A stretch of 64,000 nucleotides of DNA, taken from NCBI GenBank assembly GCA_033026295.1, contig CM065187.1, positions 19,750,388 through 19,814,387 on the forward strand, given 5' to 3'. The notes beneath the pieces were generated by a model, which saw only the letters and a program-made list of their open reading frames with translations, made no database searches and had not been told where the DNA came from. The stretch comes from Channa striata. Taxonomy: Eukaryota > Chordata > Actinopteri > Anabantiformes > Channidae. The translations under genes and the position numbers were made by a program. Below, in pieces: positions 1 through 15,000 of the stretch (position 1 is the first letter of the stretch; every line of letters begins with the position of its first letter).

Positions 1-2846
1 GAGACTAGTATGAAGACCAGATCATAATGTGGAAGCTATGATGGAATGTAACAAAAAACACTCGGTCTATATTTTAAAACTCCAAGGGCTGTGAAAAATA
101 ATTGATTTCACTGAAAATGCAAAGAATTACTGGGAGTGTCGGCCTGTTTTTAACCTTCAAACACACAGAAACCCGGTCACATTGTTGATGTCTGTTCATA
201 TCGTGGCCTGAGGTAAACAATCACTTTCTTGCCTTTTGCTTGGTCAATGTCTTGCCATCATCATCCACTTCAAGAAAAGGCTCATTTTAGCCACAGCTTT
301 CTAGTTAGCTGATGCTATTCAAGGCATGAGCCTAATTCCAAATGAAACAGTACACAAGGGATTTTTGATGTGTGACTCAGAAAACGACTTAACACTCAGC
401 CATCGTTAATATGGCGTGTGTTAATCCACAGCGCAGCAATAGTGAAACATGCTGAGAGTGTTCGCATGTGTGCAGGGAAGAGAAATCCTTACAGTGGGAA
501 ATTGTCAGTTGATGCTAAATGCTGCCAAGCTCAACCTGTTGAGCGTGAACCAAACGACCTGCTTTGGTATAAAACAGTTAAACAGGTTCATTAGTATATA
601 ATGAAATAATGAAATAAATAATTTCCTTCCAACAGCTCAGAACAGAAGGACATTTGTGTTTAGACGGCCCAAAAACTTTCTTCTATCTTCTGACACATGC
701 ACAGTATTTATCTCAGTACTTTTCCTTGCACATGCTCTCTTTGATGTAAGTGAAAGTGTTTTGTAGTAAAACCTGCTCGACATAAAAGTCTACAAATCAC
801 ACACCGCATGAAAGAGCACTTTTAATACAAAAAAAAAAAAAACACATCTGCCAAAGAGAGTAAAAAAACAAAGTGAGTGGAAAGTTGAGAGGAGTCTGCA
901 CAGAGGGGAGTCAAGGACGTCAGAAACAAAGTCAAGGTGAGTGAGGAGAGCATGTGCAATTGTAGCTGAGAGGGAAGCAGAGACAGGTGACTGGGGAACC
1001 TGGAGAACCAGAAGAATCAGAGAGAACAAGTTTGTATGTGTGAAAGAGAGACATCCAGATTGAGAGGAGACATAAGAGACACATGAAAATCTGCAAACAA
1101 ATTAGACATCATTAGCCAGGAGGCAGTTAACACGTCTAATTAGGGGGGCAGGCAGGCAGGCAGCGATACCAGACTTGCTTCCGGACCTCAGTCAGAAAAA
1201 TACCTGCATGTATAAACACACATGCAGTCACAAACATAAAACACACTCTCAGCCAAAGCTTCAGGCACCTCCTAACTAGGTCAGATCTCTTAGACTTTAA
1301 GTTGGAGGGTAGGAGAAGATAGAGTGGAAGGGAGAGACTGAAGAAAGATAAAAGATGGAGGGTGGGGCCGTAGATGGGATAGTTGTCTGCTCTTGGTAAG
1401 ATGGAGAGACTTGTTTAAAGCTGTGAGTGGGAGATAGTGACAAACAGAACCCAGGAAGAAAAGAAAGCGCCTATACACTCACGAACACACATATAAATAA
1501 CTGCATGGAGGTTAACTTGTTTATATACCCAGCAGCTGCTATTTTACCTCTTTCATTTATGGGATGTTGCATATAGGATATGAATCTGAAAGGGTGCTGC
1601 AGCTGCTGGTATCATCTCCCATGAAAATTACGCTTCCAGTTTAACTTTTATTACAAGGATTAGTTGTGAGAAATTAGAATAATGTTGTATCAGTACAGCC
1701 ATCCAACTTTGAGTGATAGCTTTCCAATGTTCCCAAGAAATGAATGAGTTACGTTCCCTTGAAGCAATGATGACTGAATGTCAGTTCTGGAAAGACACAG
1801 AAAAATGCTTCAGTCAAACAGCCTGCATCTCTTTCTGTTCCCTCTTCTGTCTCACAGGCACAGTGACAGCAGCACAATGTCTCAACAATGTCTGATGATC
1901 CCTCATCTCATTGAACGCTCGCTGAATGCTTCAGAGGAAGAGTGCTATGGCCTAACAAGCTACTTATGTTTTTATATTCTATAATACCACATTGCTATTC
2001 TAAATTGTTCTGTTTAACAGTAAGCAAAACATATTTCCATTACCAACACCTGCAGCTAAGTGATCATTTATAACATGGCAGGCTTTCGAATAATGCTGTG
2101 AAAGCTATCTAATGTTAATCCAGCTATATGACATGGTGGTAAAGTCCTGTTTTCCTGCAATTTGAATGGCATGATTCAGATATACTTTCACTCTTAAATG
2201 ATTTGGAGTGGAAATGTCAAAGCCATGAAACAAACGTTACCCTACCAATACCCTGATAAATATAAAGTATATGCAATGCCCAAACTGTGCCTATGTGGAA
2301 ATGAAGCAGGTAACTGTTTGGAGAATTCACAGCAAGCGAATGGCCATGTTAAAGACAATTCTTTACACTCCATCTGCTCAGTACAACACCAGGCGCCGCC
2401 CCTCACCTAAATCAAGTTCAGTAAGTCCAATAAGTGAAAAGACAGCTGACATGGACAATGCTACATACCTGAAAGAGCAACTCAAGTGAGAAAAGGCCAA
2501 AAGTTAAAGCTAAATAATATCAAAATGTTCGGACACTTACTTACTGATTACTGAGCCACAGAAGATATTGTACAGCTGTTTTCACAAGCTGTGGAGTATT
2601 CCTTGTGATTAACATACTGACCTTCACATGTACTGTGGAATTGGTGACGCATACGCCTAAATAAAAAAAAATCTTCTACACTTGAGTTATTAATTTAATT
2701 CAAGTGGATTCACTGAATCAGAAATACTGGTTGTTAGTGAAGTGGCACCAAAGTCATCATGCCTTCCTGACATTTTGCAGATTTGTCATTGGAATAATAT
2801 GTAAATGTGCAACTGCCAAATGTAAAGCCCACGTTTCACTTATTAC
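1..2846 (-). other. lamc3: start of lamc3 intron 12 (runs off window)
   Basis: No continuation of the LE repeats was found on the minus strand, so the next exon should lie below coordinate 1. Only a (GGCA)4 run near 1147-1163 and an A-rich tract near 830 stand out. Confidence 0.7.
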
Positions 2847-3074
2847 CTGTCTCAGGATGACAGGTTCCATGCTGGTGGCAATTGCACGGCACACATGTTG
2901 AAAGAGGACCACTGCCAGAGCTTTCCCGCGTGAATCCCGGCGCACACTGCTCACAGTACTGGCCTGTAAAACCTGTGGGGCAGGAACATGTTTCCACCCA
3001 TGGTGCAGGGGGGTCGGCCTGACCCGAGGAGGTGACTGCCGAGGTAAGGGTTACTTCTGTGAGCTGTGATGTGT
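2847..3074 (-). CDS. lamc3: lamc3 exon 12: end of L4 domain and following LE repeats
   Basis: Encodes YTSQLTEVTLTSAV, then WVETCSCPTGFTGQYCEQCA, PGFTRESSGSGPLSTCVPC and NCHQHGTCHPETG. WVE-CSCP-G-GQ-CE-C is the exit from the L4 domain back into the split LE repeat, and CNCHQHGTC begins the next LE repeat. The acceptor is tttttcag|AC and the donor is GACAG|GTAATA, phase 1. This is the last exon in the window; the next should supply the CVC of the LE repeat. Confidence 0.94.
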
Positions 3075-6000
3075 CTGAAAAAGAAGAAAGACGACTGTCA
3101 TAAAACTGCATCTCACCAGTCCTCGCAGTAAACTGATAATTATTGCCTCAGAGGGTTGCCAATGTGTTAGGGGCGTGTGCTTTTCTCTTGAAAGAGTGGT
3201 ATGTGCACCGAGTGTGTGTTTGTGCCTGTTTGTGGCTCTCTGTGTCTCGTTAAGCCCTAGGTTATTAGCATTTGTTGAAGTGCTGTCCCTCCCTCCCTGT
3301 CTCATTACAGGTTCTGCTTTGTGTTTACAGTTTACAGTTTTACACACACACACACACACACACGCACAATAACAGATTCATCCACCCACGTGCCCATAAA
3401 TGCCACGCTTAATGCTCACTCGCACACGCACGTTGGCTTGCGTGCGCCCACACACGTACACTCGTCACCCAGGGAATCTTTGATATAGCAAATGAATAAA
3501 TCACTGCAGCAGAGCGAGACCACGAGAAAAGGAGACAGAAGACATGGTGGAGGTATGTCAGACGTGCAGATCCTGTGGGTTTTCAAGATCCTCCTCTTCT
3601 CTCATGAATATTGATGGGGCAGACCATTATGAACCGAACCCCTTTCACCTCGTACTCCCCAAACCACAGCCACTGAACACAAAATTACTTTTGTTCCCAG
3701 TCCATGACAGCATACAGGACAGATAAATAGATGTGAGGACGAGCAGACAGACAGATTATGCTGGGCATGTATCACTGTGCAGCTTTGTCAGATAAGAAAT
3801 AAACCAAGTGTGAATGAGCAGTTGCATAATGAAGGAAATCTGAGTGAAGGAAACAGTGAGGGGTAAGGAAGTGGAAGGATTAGGGGAGAGGATAGACCTT
3901 GATTTCTAACAAGTCATGATCCAGCCATTCCTTCAGCGGTGATGAAATCCAGTTCATTTCCACCTCAGAAGGATAATCAGCAGGCAAGTCTGTCCTCTTT
4001 CCTCTCCATGACGGGCCTTAGCCTCTACCCTTTACTCTCATCTACCTCCTGCATTCTATTAGCTAACTCATTGGGGGAAAATGTGCAATTAAAACTGTTT
4101 TCAGACACCGAACCCCATATTTCAGTTAATTAAAAGCTTTTCATGTTAAGCCATGCTGTGCAAGCTTTCTCCGTCACTCCTTTCTCCCAAAACATTTTGT
4201 TAGCACAGTCCAGATTTTAATTCCTTTGAATGATCCACTACAGGCTTATGGAATTTGACAATTTAGGTCTCTTTTGGTACCTGTACATTCAGCCACTGGG
4301 CCATTAACTTCTTTTATACAACTATGTGCTTTTTCACACACTCAATTTTTGTGGTCTTCACTGCTGTCGGAGCCTGCTGTTCTAGTCAAAAGACAATATT
4401 GTCACTTGTTATAAGAGGCTCTCTGTTGCAGGGGAAAATGTAAGAAGTACAGGAGAATGCGGAAGGGAGAGAGGAGAAAGATGAGAGGGCAGCTTTATGG
4501 GATTCTGATATTAAAGTCTGCGTTGCAGACTGCAGATTTTACTAACAATGTTTGAGAAGGATTTCGAGACCTTACAAAATCAAAAGAGTTTCACCTGCAT
4601 GAAACACACTAGATGCAGCGTAAACTGTGAGATTCACTTTTTTCTCACGCTCATTTGGGTAGATGGTAGTTACAAGAACTAGATTCAAGGGACTTGCATG
4701 ATTTTGCTTCCCTGTGCAGAAACAGAACCAGTGCACAGTGCATCAGTGTGTGTGCCTGCATCAAGCAACTAATTGGTTACACTAAAATGGTGTAAGTAAG
4801 TGTGAGAAAGCTGGCGATTTCGACCAGCTGTTCTGTCTTCTTGCTCTAATCCATCATAATGCCTCTCAGATCCTGTCTGTAGTTTACAGTGCAGACTATG
4901 ACAGAAAGAGAGGAAGGACAGGACAAACGCACAGGAGGATTTCAAAAACTAGTAACCACCATGTGGGAGGAAATGTCTGCTTTTGTCTCTGGGCCAAATT
5001 AGGAATTGTAGAGCTATTCCCTAAAAAAGGATGTTTTAGCAAATATATTTGCTGTAGCATCAACCATTTTTGTTAGATTATGAAAATTTGATGGCTTGGT
5101 TTTCTTCAATGTTAAACTAACTAAACTAACTGCTAACTTGTCCCCATAAAACTGATTGAATGTAACAAAGCCGCCCCAAGTTACCAGAGGATCTTTAGTG
5201 CATCAAATAGATTAAGCCCTCTTCAATAAAAAATGTACACTGTGCGTTCTGACACATGTTGATAATGGATGGCATTTTCCTCATGCTGACACCTGCACAC
5301 CAGGTGGTATTAATGTTGCTGCTGACGGGCCTATATGCTAAATAATATTGAAAAAATGTGTTTACCTATGCTGACTGGTTTTGGATGCATACATTGGAAA
5401 CCCCTCCTCATTTTGGGCAGAGGCAAACTGACTGATTCAACAACATGAGCCATTTCCCTGATACGACGATCACATGTAAAGAGCTTAAAAAAAGATTTTA
5501 ATTATTTACCTATGCTACAATAAGCTATATTAAAACAAGTTAATGTCTGCAGGACAGCCATATAAAATGGCAGCTCCTAACTGACAAAGAGAAACACAGG
5601 CAGCTATTACAGGGCTTATTTTAATAGCACAATCTGTGAGGGTTGAGTGTGTGAGGTTGGTGAGCCATTTTCTTGAACAGCAATAAAATATCTACAATAA
5701 GTACAATCTAAAGCAATTGTTACACTGTATGTACACATCAATAACAATGTAGTGTCTCTACACACATTAATCCATACTGAAGACGGAGACTTACAGTTTT
5801 GTCCACCAGCATTGCTGATTCTGAAAGAGGTCAGGTTGTAAAGTAGATAGTGGAACTCAAATGCAGATAGTCGAGGTATGAATCTCGTCTCATGTTCACT
5901 AAGCCTGTAAAGACAGAAAAGACAATTTGCCGTGTGTTTGTGTGATCCATTTAAACACAACTTATGACTAAACACCAACATCAACATATTTTAAAGGTGA

Positions 6001-9000
6001 AAACCCAACCTGGTTGAGTTTCACGGCAGCCTGTCTACAGTGTTGAAGGAAACCAATGTGCTGACTAAACACATATTCAGGGTCTTGATCATTGGGCTTT
6101 GCCATCTGCAGAAGGATCTTGTACAAAGCCTGGCTGTACAGCTGACATCTGCCTGTTCTACTCCAGGTACCGGCACTCTTTCCATCTTGATGACAGGTGC
6201 TGTGTCAGCGTCGCACTGCTGATGTTGTCTTACAAAACCTTCTACTGATGCCGTCTGATGGTCCCGAAGGTGAGGAGCATGTGCACTTGTACAACACAAG
6301 TAACACTTCTCCAGAGAGCGAGAGGTGTTAAAGAATTCACTCTCTCTACTTCATCTAGACCGGCTTCATGGAGAGCAAAATGGCAAAATCACTTTGGTCC
6401 AGACTGCAATTATGAGACGAAATAGATTGAATCACTAAGCACTACACCACCATTAGGTTAACATTTGCTGTTTTCATGATCAATTACTGAATAGTTTTGA
6501 AAGAAAGTTGGCACTCAACCAAAAAATGTAATTGGTCCAGTAGTCTGATTTATGTCTGTTGCTGTGCAGCTCCCTTTTCAATTCAACTTTATTTACATTG
6601 TGCCAATTCAAAACAAAGTGTTATCAAGGCAACAAGTCAGGACTATATGTAGAGAAAACCCGACAGATTCCCCTTGAGCAAGGCCTGGGCGATGGTGAAA
6701 AGGAAGAACTCCCTCTAACAGAAACAACATCCAGCAGAGGAGAGGAGAGGGAGGGGAGCAGCTCTGTGCACAGCAGCCTAAGTCTATAGCATAACTGAGA
6801 GCTGGTTCAGAGTCACTGAGCCAGATCCAACTGTGAGCTCAGTCCAAAAAAGGAATGTTCTAAGCTTCGCCTTAAAGGTAGAGAGGGTGTGTGCCTCTTG
6901 GATCTGAACCAGGAGCTGGTTCCATTCTTTTGGAAATTCTGAGAACCAGAATTAGTCCTGCATAATAAGGTTGTATGTCAAGGTGAGCGTTTTAAACTAC
7001 TAATAATCCCTTTTTCATTTGTATTTCACGTTTTTTTTAACGTTTGGTCGGGGATATTTATTTTATGTCTGAGGTAAAGAACATAGCTTCAAGGTTCGTC
7101 ATGGAAGTACTGAAGGTGAAGACATGTCAATTATCTGGACCTATGAGAAACAATTGTTCTTTTATCCTGCCATTTACCCTAACAGGATAAGCAGCTACGA
7201 TAATGGATGGACTTTGTGACTCCACACTTGCAATACTAACTGCATTGCCATAATCCTTATGCCACTTTGCACTTGTGCTATTAAATAAAGATTAGTACGT
7301 AACAATAAATTACGATGGTGATGATGGTAAACAAATCAGCTGCTAAAAATAATTATATCTTTAGTATGCTAGCATGATGATGCTGGCTGGCATTTAGACA
7401 AAAGCATTTTTTTGACTAAGTAAAGGTGTTCAACTTTAAAAACAGGCACATTATTTTGAAGTGGTACTCAACTGTAATATATGAGCCTTGCAATTACAGG
7501 CAAAATGTTTTAAGAATAATGTGTTAGGCCTTTAGTTTGTTAACCATATCAGCCTAAGTCAGGCCGTTCATGAGTGAGTGGTCAATGGCCTTCATTTTAT
7601 TAGGTCAACTGTTCTCGGCATGACACTCACTTGCTTTCACAATGCTTTATTTTGCTTTGATTAACATTTACACTGTGCACATGAGAGCATGTGTGTGTCT
7701 ATTCCTGGCTTGCGATACAGACTCTCCATTGATGCGGTGGGTCCTTTTTCCCTGGCCTGACATGCAGGCACAGTAATAAAGAGAGGCAATTACAAACTGG
7801 GCCTCAAAGCCATGGTAATGGAGCTGGTCAGACAGCGATAAGCAGAGTGTGCATGAAAGTGAACAAACTCCCAGTCATGCTTTCCCTATGGAGCATCAGT
7901 GTCCCTTTTAATCAGCACCAAGCAGAGCACGGAGAGCCACACTGTAATTAAGCCGGCTCCGCAGAGGATGAGTGCAGATGATCAGAAGTCCAAAGAAAGA
8001 AAGAAAGAAACACAGAAGCACCCTAAAAGAGAGACAACCGATTAAGATACATGGTAACAAAGACAGGAAAACAGAAACACGTGAAGGACAGACAGAAAAA
8101 ATGACATTCTGCTGATGAGAGGAGGTTACTTAACCATGTAAGAAAAACAGAAACGAGTTACACACAGAATATTCTAACAATTTTCTTTGGAAATAATAAA
8201 ATCTCATTGTCCATTAATGTCATTACATATAAAATTTATAAACCCTGATTAAAAGCCTGCTCGAGAACGGACTGTTCTCTCTTGGTGTCAGCCAATTTAG
8301 CAGTCACTCTGATCTGAGATCTGTTGCTCTAAGGAGAAGAAGTTACCATACTTGACTGTAACCAGGCGTGACATCAGGAAATACCCCGAACATTGTAAAA
8401 GAGACTGTAGTTCACTAAATCCTCACCCCTGTGTTTTACGCCGATTCCGCTATTCATTTATTCACACATAAAATACATATCTTGACCCTTGTTCTTATCT
8501 TAAGCTAAATGTTTATTGTTGCACATTATGAACTTGTGCAATTGTCATTTATTGGTTATAATTCTGTTGTTAAACATCTTTGAAACCTGTCTCACTAAAT
8601 AACAGTCATATTTCGTTTCGGAATGCAACTCCTCGTGTTGAACGTATTTTGGTTCAAAAACCCTTTAGTAAATGCAAGTGGCACAATGACAAAGCTTTTG
8701 GTCGAGGACTGTACGGGCCACTAAATCATGAATAAATCACAGGTTTACGCAGACATTGCCGCGTTTCTCTTTGCTCCAAAGTTTGCTTTCTGTTCAATGC
8801 ATTTTGCTGGCCCTGATCTATGATCAAAGTCAGGGAATTTTCAAAACATGAGAGAAAAAAGCTCATTGCCAGACGGACAACATGCCCACACTACTACTAG
8901 CTCTCTACTGATGGCTGAGAATTGGCTAGTCCTTTTAAAAGGCATTCATATGAGCAGCTTCCTGAAATCCTTGGCTGTTAAAAAATGAACAGCTGTGACT

Positions 9001-12000
9001 TAGTGTATGCAAAATGTTTATCAATCAATTGTAAAAAGTGGCTGAGCATCTGAGAGGAGCCTCGTGGCATAAATATTATGCTTTACATGCTGCAGGCACA
9101 CATACACAGCTAAGCAATAAAACCTCCCCGCCTACTGATTTCAAGGGAACAGAAAGTGAAGAGAGAAGATGAGAGAGAAGAGTGGATGCCACCTTATATA
9201 AGCCATTCACCTCCTCCACTCATCAATCGCCTCTGCTTGAATCCCAACGCTTCCATATATTTTTCTTTCATCTGATTTTGAAATGATCTTTGCACCAGGT
9301 GGGAACACACAGACACTTAACAGGTTAACTTATTTACCAGCTATGAATGCAGATGCTGTCAGTTGAGAGAGATGTGGAGTGTATGTATTTCTAGTCATGT
9401 TTATTTATGCTTTTAAATGCCTTTAGCGAAACACCTTTTGAAACATGATTATTTTTGTGCTGCATTTGATTGTAAATTACATTGCCAGACTTCCACGTAG
9501 ATTAATGTGTTTGTGTGCAACCTCTAACTAGAACAAATTATTTGCGTTTTTGGATGAGTATGTGACGGAGAAAGGCAGAAAGAGACCGCGGGTGTGTGAT
9601 GGAATGATATAAGGCAAGTAGCGAGGTGCATCTGTGCATGAACCTGAGAAGTGTAATGAGATCTGCAGAGAGCTTCTCTGGAAAGGAACACTAAATGACA
9701 GCCTCTGCCCCCCAAGCTCCAGTGCATTTCATGGAGGGAACGAAAGATCTCCTCAATCAGGGCTCCTGGTGCTAAGGGGAAACTCATTATTGGTGTGCAG
9801 GCAAGAGAGGCCGTATTAGAGAGGACAGGAAGACACAAGCTTCAAGTCTTAGTTCAGGGGCTGGAACTTCAGGTGGAGTGAGCTAAAAAAGTTGTCTTCT
9901 TTTGGACTGAAAAAACATGTTGAATCAAGCCAATGATTAACAGACTCCCTCACCAACTGATATTCGTCACTGATCATCTAGCCATCTTAAGTGGAGGAAA
10001 ATGTGTTATTTATTTATATAAGTGTGTAAATATGTGTGAGATTTCCGGAGATTACACCAAAAGCCAGTCGGTGTAAAATGTACTGGGGGTTACTCAGGGC
10101 TGCAGTATTAAATTCATTGATTGTTTTGCCACTTTGTGAGAAATCTGGTGTCTTGTGTGAAATCCTACGACTGCGTGTTGTCAGCCAAGTATGTGTAGCT
10201 GGGCATCTTCCAAATAACCAATCACTGGGAAGTGGCAGAAAAAGCCTGGTGGCCCTCAGGCTTTGTCGGCCATCATTTATAATATTCTTTCTTCAGTTTA
10301 TTCATCTGTCTGCCCAGCACTACTGTGGTACACAGGTTGCCAGTCACTGTACCATTAATGAGTACTTGTTTAGAATTGGTCTCTGTATAAAGACCCCATG
10401 GCACCAAGTCTAGCAGCCTCACTGCAACGACACACAGTCACAGCACCAACGTGTTGTTTACCAAGAAATAGAACGTAACCTTTGCTAAAGTGGTGATTTT
10501 AAACTTTTACAGTTTTATAATATGTGTCACAAGATTAAAGAAAATTAATAGAAATACAATCTACACACAGCTAATATCTTTTCAATTCAATTTCAATTCA
10601 ACTTTATTTATATAGCGCCAATTTACAACAAGGTCATCTCAGGGCACTTTACATAATAAAGTCCAGACTATACAAACATTTAGAGAAAACCCAACAAATC
10701 CCCCTTGAGCAGCTATAGGCAACAGTGGAGAGGAAAAACTCCCTTTAACGAAAGAAACCTCCAGCAGAACCAGGCTCAGGGTGGATGGACGTTGACCGGT
10801 TGGGCTGAGAGGAAAGTGGAGAGAGAAAAGAACAGAGCAACAACAGCAACAAAAAAACGCAAATATCTGCACTGAAACAGCACAAGGTCTGTGAAACATC
10901 TTCCATATTGATGTCGAGACAGGTTTATACCATCATATTACTATGGCCTTGACAGTAACACACCTGCCTCTCTCCCATCACGTGCTCTAGCTGAAGGAAG
11001 AATCCCTGCTTTTACCCAACGTGCTAAAACCAATTTTAACAAAACTGACCATCCATTTCCAAATTCTATTTTCCAAAATAGAATTTTGGAAAATAGACAG
11101 CAAAAGACAGCAGCACATATATATTGACTCCTGCCCAAACTGCCAACAACCATTGTGTTATTCCAGACAGCCAACTGCTGTGTGAAGCCTTCATTGCAAA
11201 CACAACCTGCAGATTCCCTCTTCACAACATCTATCAAGTCCGACATTTCCTTACTGAGGCTTCTGGCCAGCCCTTTGCTCATGCTTTAATCATCTCCCAT
11301 TTAAACTAGTGCTCCCCCCCTCCTGGCAAGTCACCCAGAAAGCAGTAGCCTGCGGTACATTTCCTTCCTCAAAATGTAACATTTTCTTAGATTTCTTAGA
11401 TTCCTTTTAGCTACAGCCAGCTGCCCGTTGTTCCTGACAATGCCAGAGTTTGATCCCAGTGGGATGCAGAGACTCTACATGTCTGTTTTGGCTAATACAC
11501 TGCAACGTGCTCTTTGGAGTAAACAGAGCATACAATGCACGGCCCCCCAGCTGCATAACATGTCAATTTCCACACGGACCCTTCAATTGCACTAGTCCAA
11601 GTCCTAGAAAACAAAGAAAATCAAATCCTTTCTGAGGGAAGTAGAGGGCTTCCAGTGACTGACTGCAGGGAGGAGGTTAAGTTGATCTGCAGGTGCTAAA
11701 AAGGAGTATTAAAGATAGAAACACACGGGCAGAATTCAAGACAAATTGCAACAAAACAGTATGAAGGAGGTGCTGAGTGGGATGAGAAGGATTACTGGCG
11801 ACCAGACATCAAGCCAAGTGGGGGAAGAGAACAAAAATAGAGTGAATGACTTAAGCTTGTTTTTTAACAGGTTCTGTGTGGAGACCAGGCCAGCTACACC
11901 CACTCCCCCAGGTTGACGGACCTAATGAGATCTCTCCACAACAATGTGACTGATTACACTGCCGCTTCCCCACAGATGATCACACCAGGGTTTACCTCTT

Positions 12001-15000
12001 CAGCCCCAGTCTGCCTCCTCCAGTCACTCCCACCTCCAGATTGACCACTTTAACATGAAGGGCAAAAAGGAAAAAGGTCTGCAGGAGTCTTGGTAGAGAG
12101 CAAAGCAGGGCAACTAGAACAATCAGAAGTCTAATGTGAGATGAAAGATCCGGTAGAAGATTTCCAGCAGAGAAAGTGATGGTGGCAGAGGTCTACAAAT
12201 AGCTGAGAGTCAATACCAACAACAAATTGGACTGGTCTGAGAACACAGAGGTTCACAGGAAGTGAGAGTTGAGCTGCTCCCTAAGGAAGTGACTACATGT
12301 TCTGACTTTCTGACACTATGAACAACCCAAATGAGAGAGCTGTTTTTACACTAGGCTTGAGAGAAGCTTTTGACAGGTTCATATATGAAATATGTATTTA
12401 TAGTTAAGCCTAGGTTAATACTTTTGACTAATCTGTAGGCTGATTTTGTCAAATCAATTGGGGTTCTTCGAAACGTTTGGCGTTTAAGTGTAAAATTCGC
12501 CCTCACCGTGGCTCAGAGAGAGAACAAAATGAGAGAATTTCACCCTGAACATACAGTACTTGATTTGTAAAATGAAGACTGCTGAAGCCTCATTATGCAT
12601 CACCACTGGCTTTCCTTTAGAAGGACACTGGATTCTGTCCTCAATCACATACAGTACTTTAGAACTTTCCTGTGAAGGGATCTCTCCATAACCAGTATGA
12701 AGAGGAGGGAAGTTCAGTCGGTAACTTTTTCAGTATACAGCACAGCATGTGTGGGACATTGTTAAAAAGTTAAAAGTTGGTGTATTAAAAAAATTAGAAA
12801 TATCCCAACATGGACTTCTTGAGACATTAATGCAAACTCAGGGTTACAAGTGAAACATGCACAACTTAATTTAATGCAACAACAGAAAGCTAAAAACAAA
12901 TACAAGAGACTGCCAGCCATGAGTAATATAAACCCCATTGGTTCTCTGCCACAGGAACTGTGTCGCAGCTTGATTGTGACTGCTGCCAATTTTATCACAA
13001 TATCCAGACTCTGACTGCTGCGCTTTTTAAAGGGCTGCAGTTGCCCTTGAGTTATAATCAAAAATACAATTACCTGTAAATTATAAATGATATTAAGTTT
13101 TGTTTGCCCTAGTCACCGAGTACTGTCAAAAATCCACATAAATGCATATGAGTTTGTGGTTTGGTGATATATTTATTTATGTATTTTATTATTTATGAGG
13201 TATTTAATGTAAATGTGATGTGATGTTACTACTGTATAACAATAAGTGCGCTTTGTGCAGTGTGGGAGGCTACAGCATGCATTGAACTAATTAGTGAAAC
13301 TACTCAGACATTTAAAACCACAACTGTTAACAGAGAGTGATGTGGAAGTGAAGGTCAGAGATGTTTTAACTAGATGAACAAAATATTTTAACTTAAATTT
13401 AACTTTGCCATTAAGTTAGAAAATTACTGAGGCAAATCCTGGCGTGTGGGCTGCAGCTATCCATGTCACTGCATTCACCGCTCACAAATGCACATCACAC
13501 ACCACACACACAAACTGTTCTACTCCACTTAGTATGTACATGTATATACCTGCATATTATGTTTCGAAAGTACTAAAATTATAACACATTGTAATTTAAG
13601 CCTTAACTAAAATATATTTACTGAACTACTGACTGGAGGCCCATCCGCATCAAATTTGGATGATCTGCTCATATATTATTTGCCAGCTTATTATAAGTAA
13701 TTTATTGATTTGCGATCACATTGATAATGATTATTATATATATTTTTGGGGTATGACTTCCTTTTCTTTGCTTCTTTAACAGCTCAGTTTCCCACATCAA
13801 GATCAATCATGTTTCATTTCATTCACTGACTCTTTGGGGCTGTTTGTATCCAATTTAAAGTCCTGGTGCTGCTGTGTTTGGCTGCAAAGGGACCACTGGT
13901 ACATGGTGCATCTCCAGGCCATGGACCCACCCACCCATCTAGTGCTCTGCATGTTCTCACTGCAATCCACTTACTTCTCCCTACCTTGCTACGACCCAGT
14001 CATGCTTGCTTCTCCTGCCCCCCTACTTTTACAATTACCTCAGATAAATCTTTCTCTACTCAACATATTTGAGATAGTTTCCTATATTTGTGGACCAGTG
14101 TGATCTTATACAAACCAGTTCGTCCTTCCTCTCTCCATATCATTTAATTTTAAATGTGCTGCCCTTACTTACCTTCACACACGAGTTTTGTCAGTTGTGT
14201 GTAAGTATGACTCCTCGGTATCACTTCCTTGTACCCATACTTTTGGTGACTTTGCACTGCTGCACACATTTGATGTGACTCCAGGTGAGACCATCTGCTA
14301 AATGTATAAAAATGTAAAAATGCTGCTCTGTACCTGCCAGATCTACATGACAGTCAGCTCATGGGGGAGCTGGCTTATCATGACTTTCATATCCCATCAT
14401 ACTGGTGGAACCATGACAACAAAGTCAAAGTGGGTGAGCTGTATATAGCACATGAATGTCCTGAATAGTTCATGCTCTGCAAACTACTCTATGTAAATGA
14501 AAGGACAGCATCCCAGCATCCATTCTTATGTGTGCATTCACGCAAAAGCATTTTGTTTTCCAAAGCTGAGTCAAATTCAGAAGTTAAAAAAAGAAACAAG
14601 TAACAACAGCATGTTTACAGACTCACAAACTTACAGCCCCATGCCTGCATCTTCGTACCTGACAACGAAGGAACGCCGCGGTGTGAGGCCGGAGTAATGG
14701 TCAAGCACAGGCTGGGGTGAAAGATGAGCAGAAAGGGCGACTCCAGAGCCTTGAAAGAGCAGGGTGACGTGGTTGGGGAGAAGCTCAGGAGTCTCCGAGG
14801 TGAAGGTGATGGAGAGAAGCTGCCCATAGCTGTGGCCTTGGTGACCCAGGAATTTCTCTAGCAGCAGGAAGAAAAGTTGGATTTTATAAGACGTGAGTGC
14901 AGCCACTATATTATTTACCATGTAAAGTCTGAGCCAACTGTGCTGAGCTACAGCAGACGCTGATTAAGTATTTCTCATTGTGTACATTTAAAAATACCCT

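Larger units (their letters stand above)
5905..14658 (-). other. lamc3: lamc3 intron 10
   Basis: 8.75 kb. It contains dispersed-repeat copies at 6575-6985 and 10580-10857, short repeat tails near 7170-7212 and 14080-14325, a LINE relic at 11690-12320, a perfect 14-bp-arm hairpin at 11065, and a GAAA run near 8000. The 7.2-10.5 kb part looks unique. Confidence 0.8.

Noticed and set aside
1..2846. Search for the next lamc3 exon (expected CVC...GPSCERC-type LE repeat)
   Set aside because: No LE cysteine pattern with splice signals was found on the minus strand, so it should lie outside the window.
2757..3111. Open frames spanning exon 12 and running into its introns
   Set aside because: Only 2847-3074 matches laminin; the frames pass through a GTAATA donor and a tttttcag acceptor, so the extensions are intronic.
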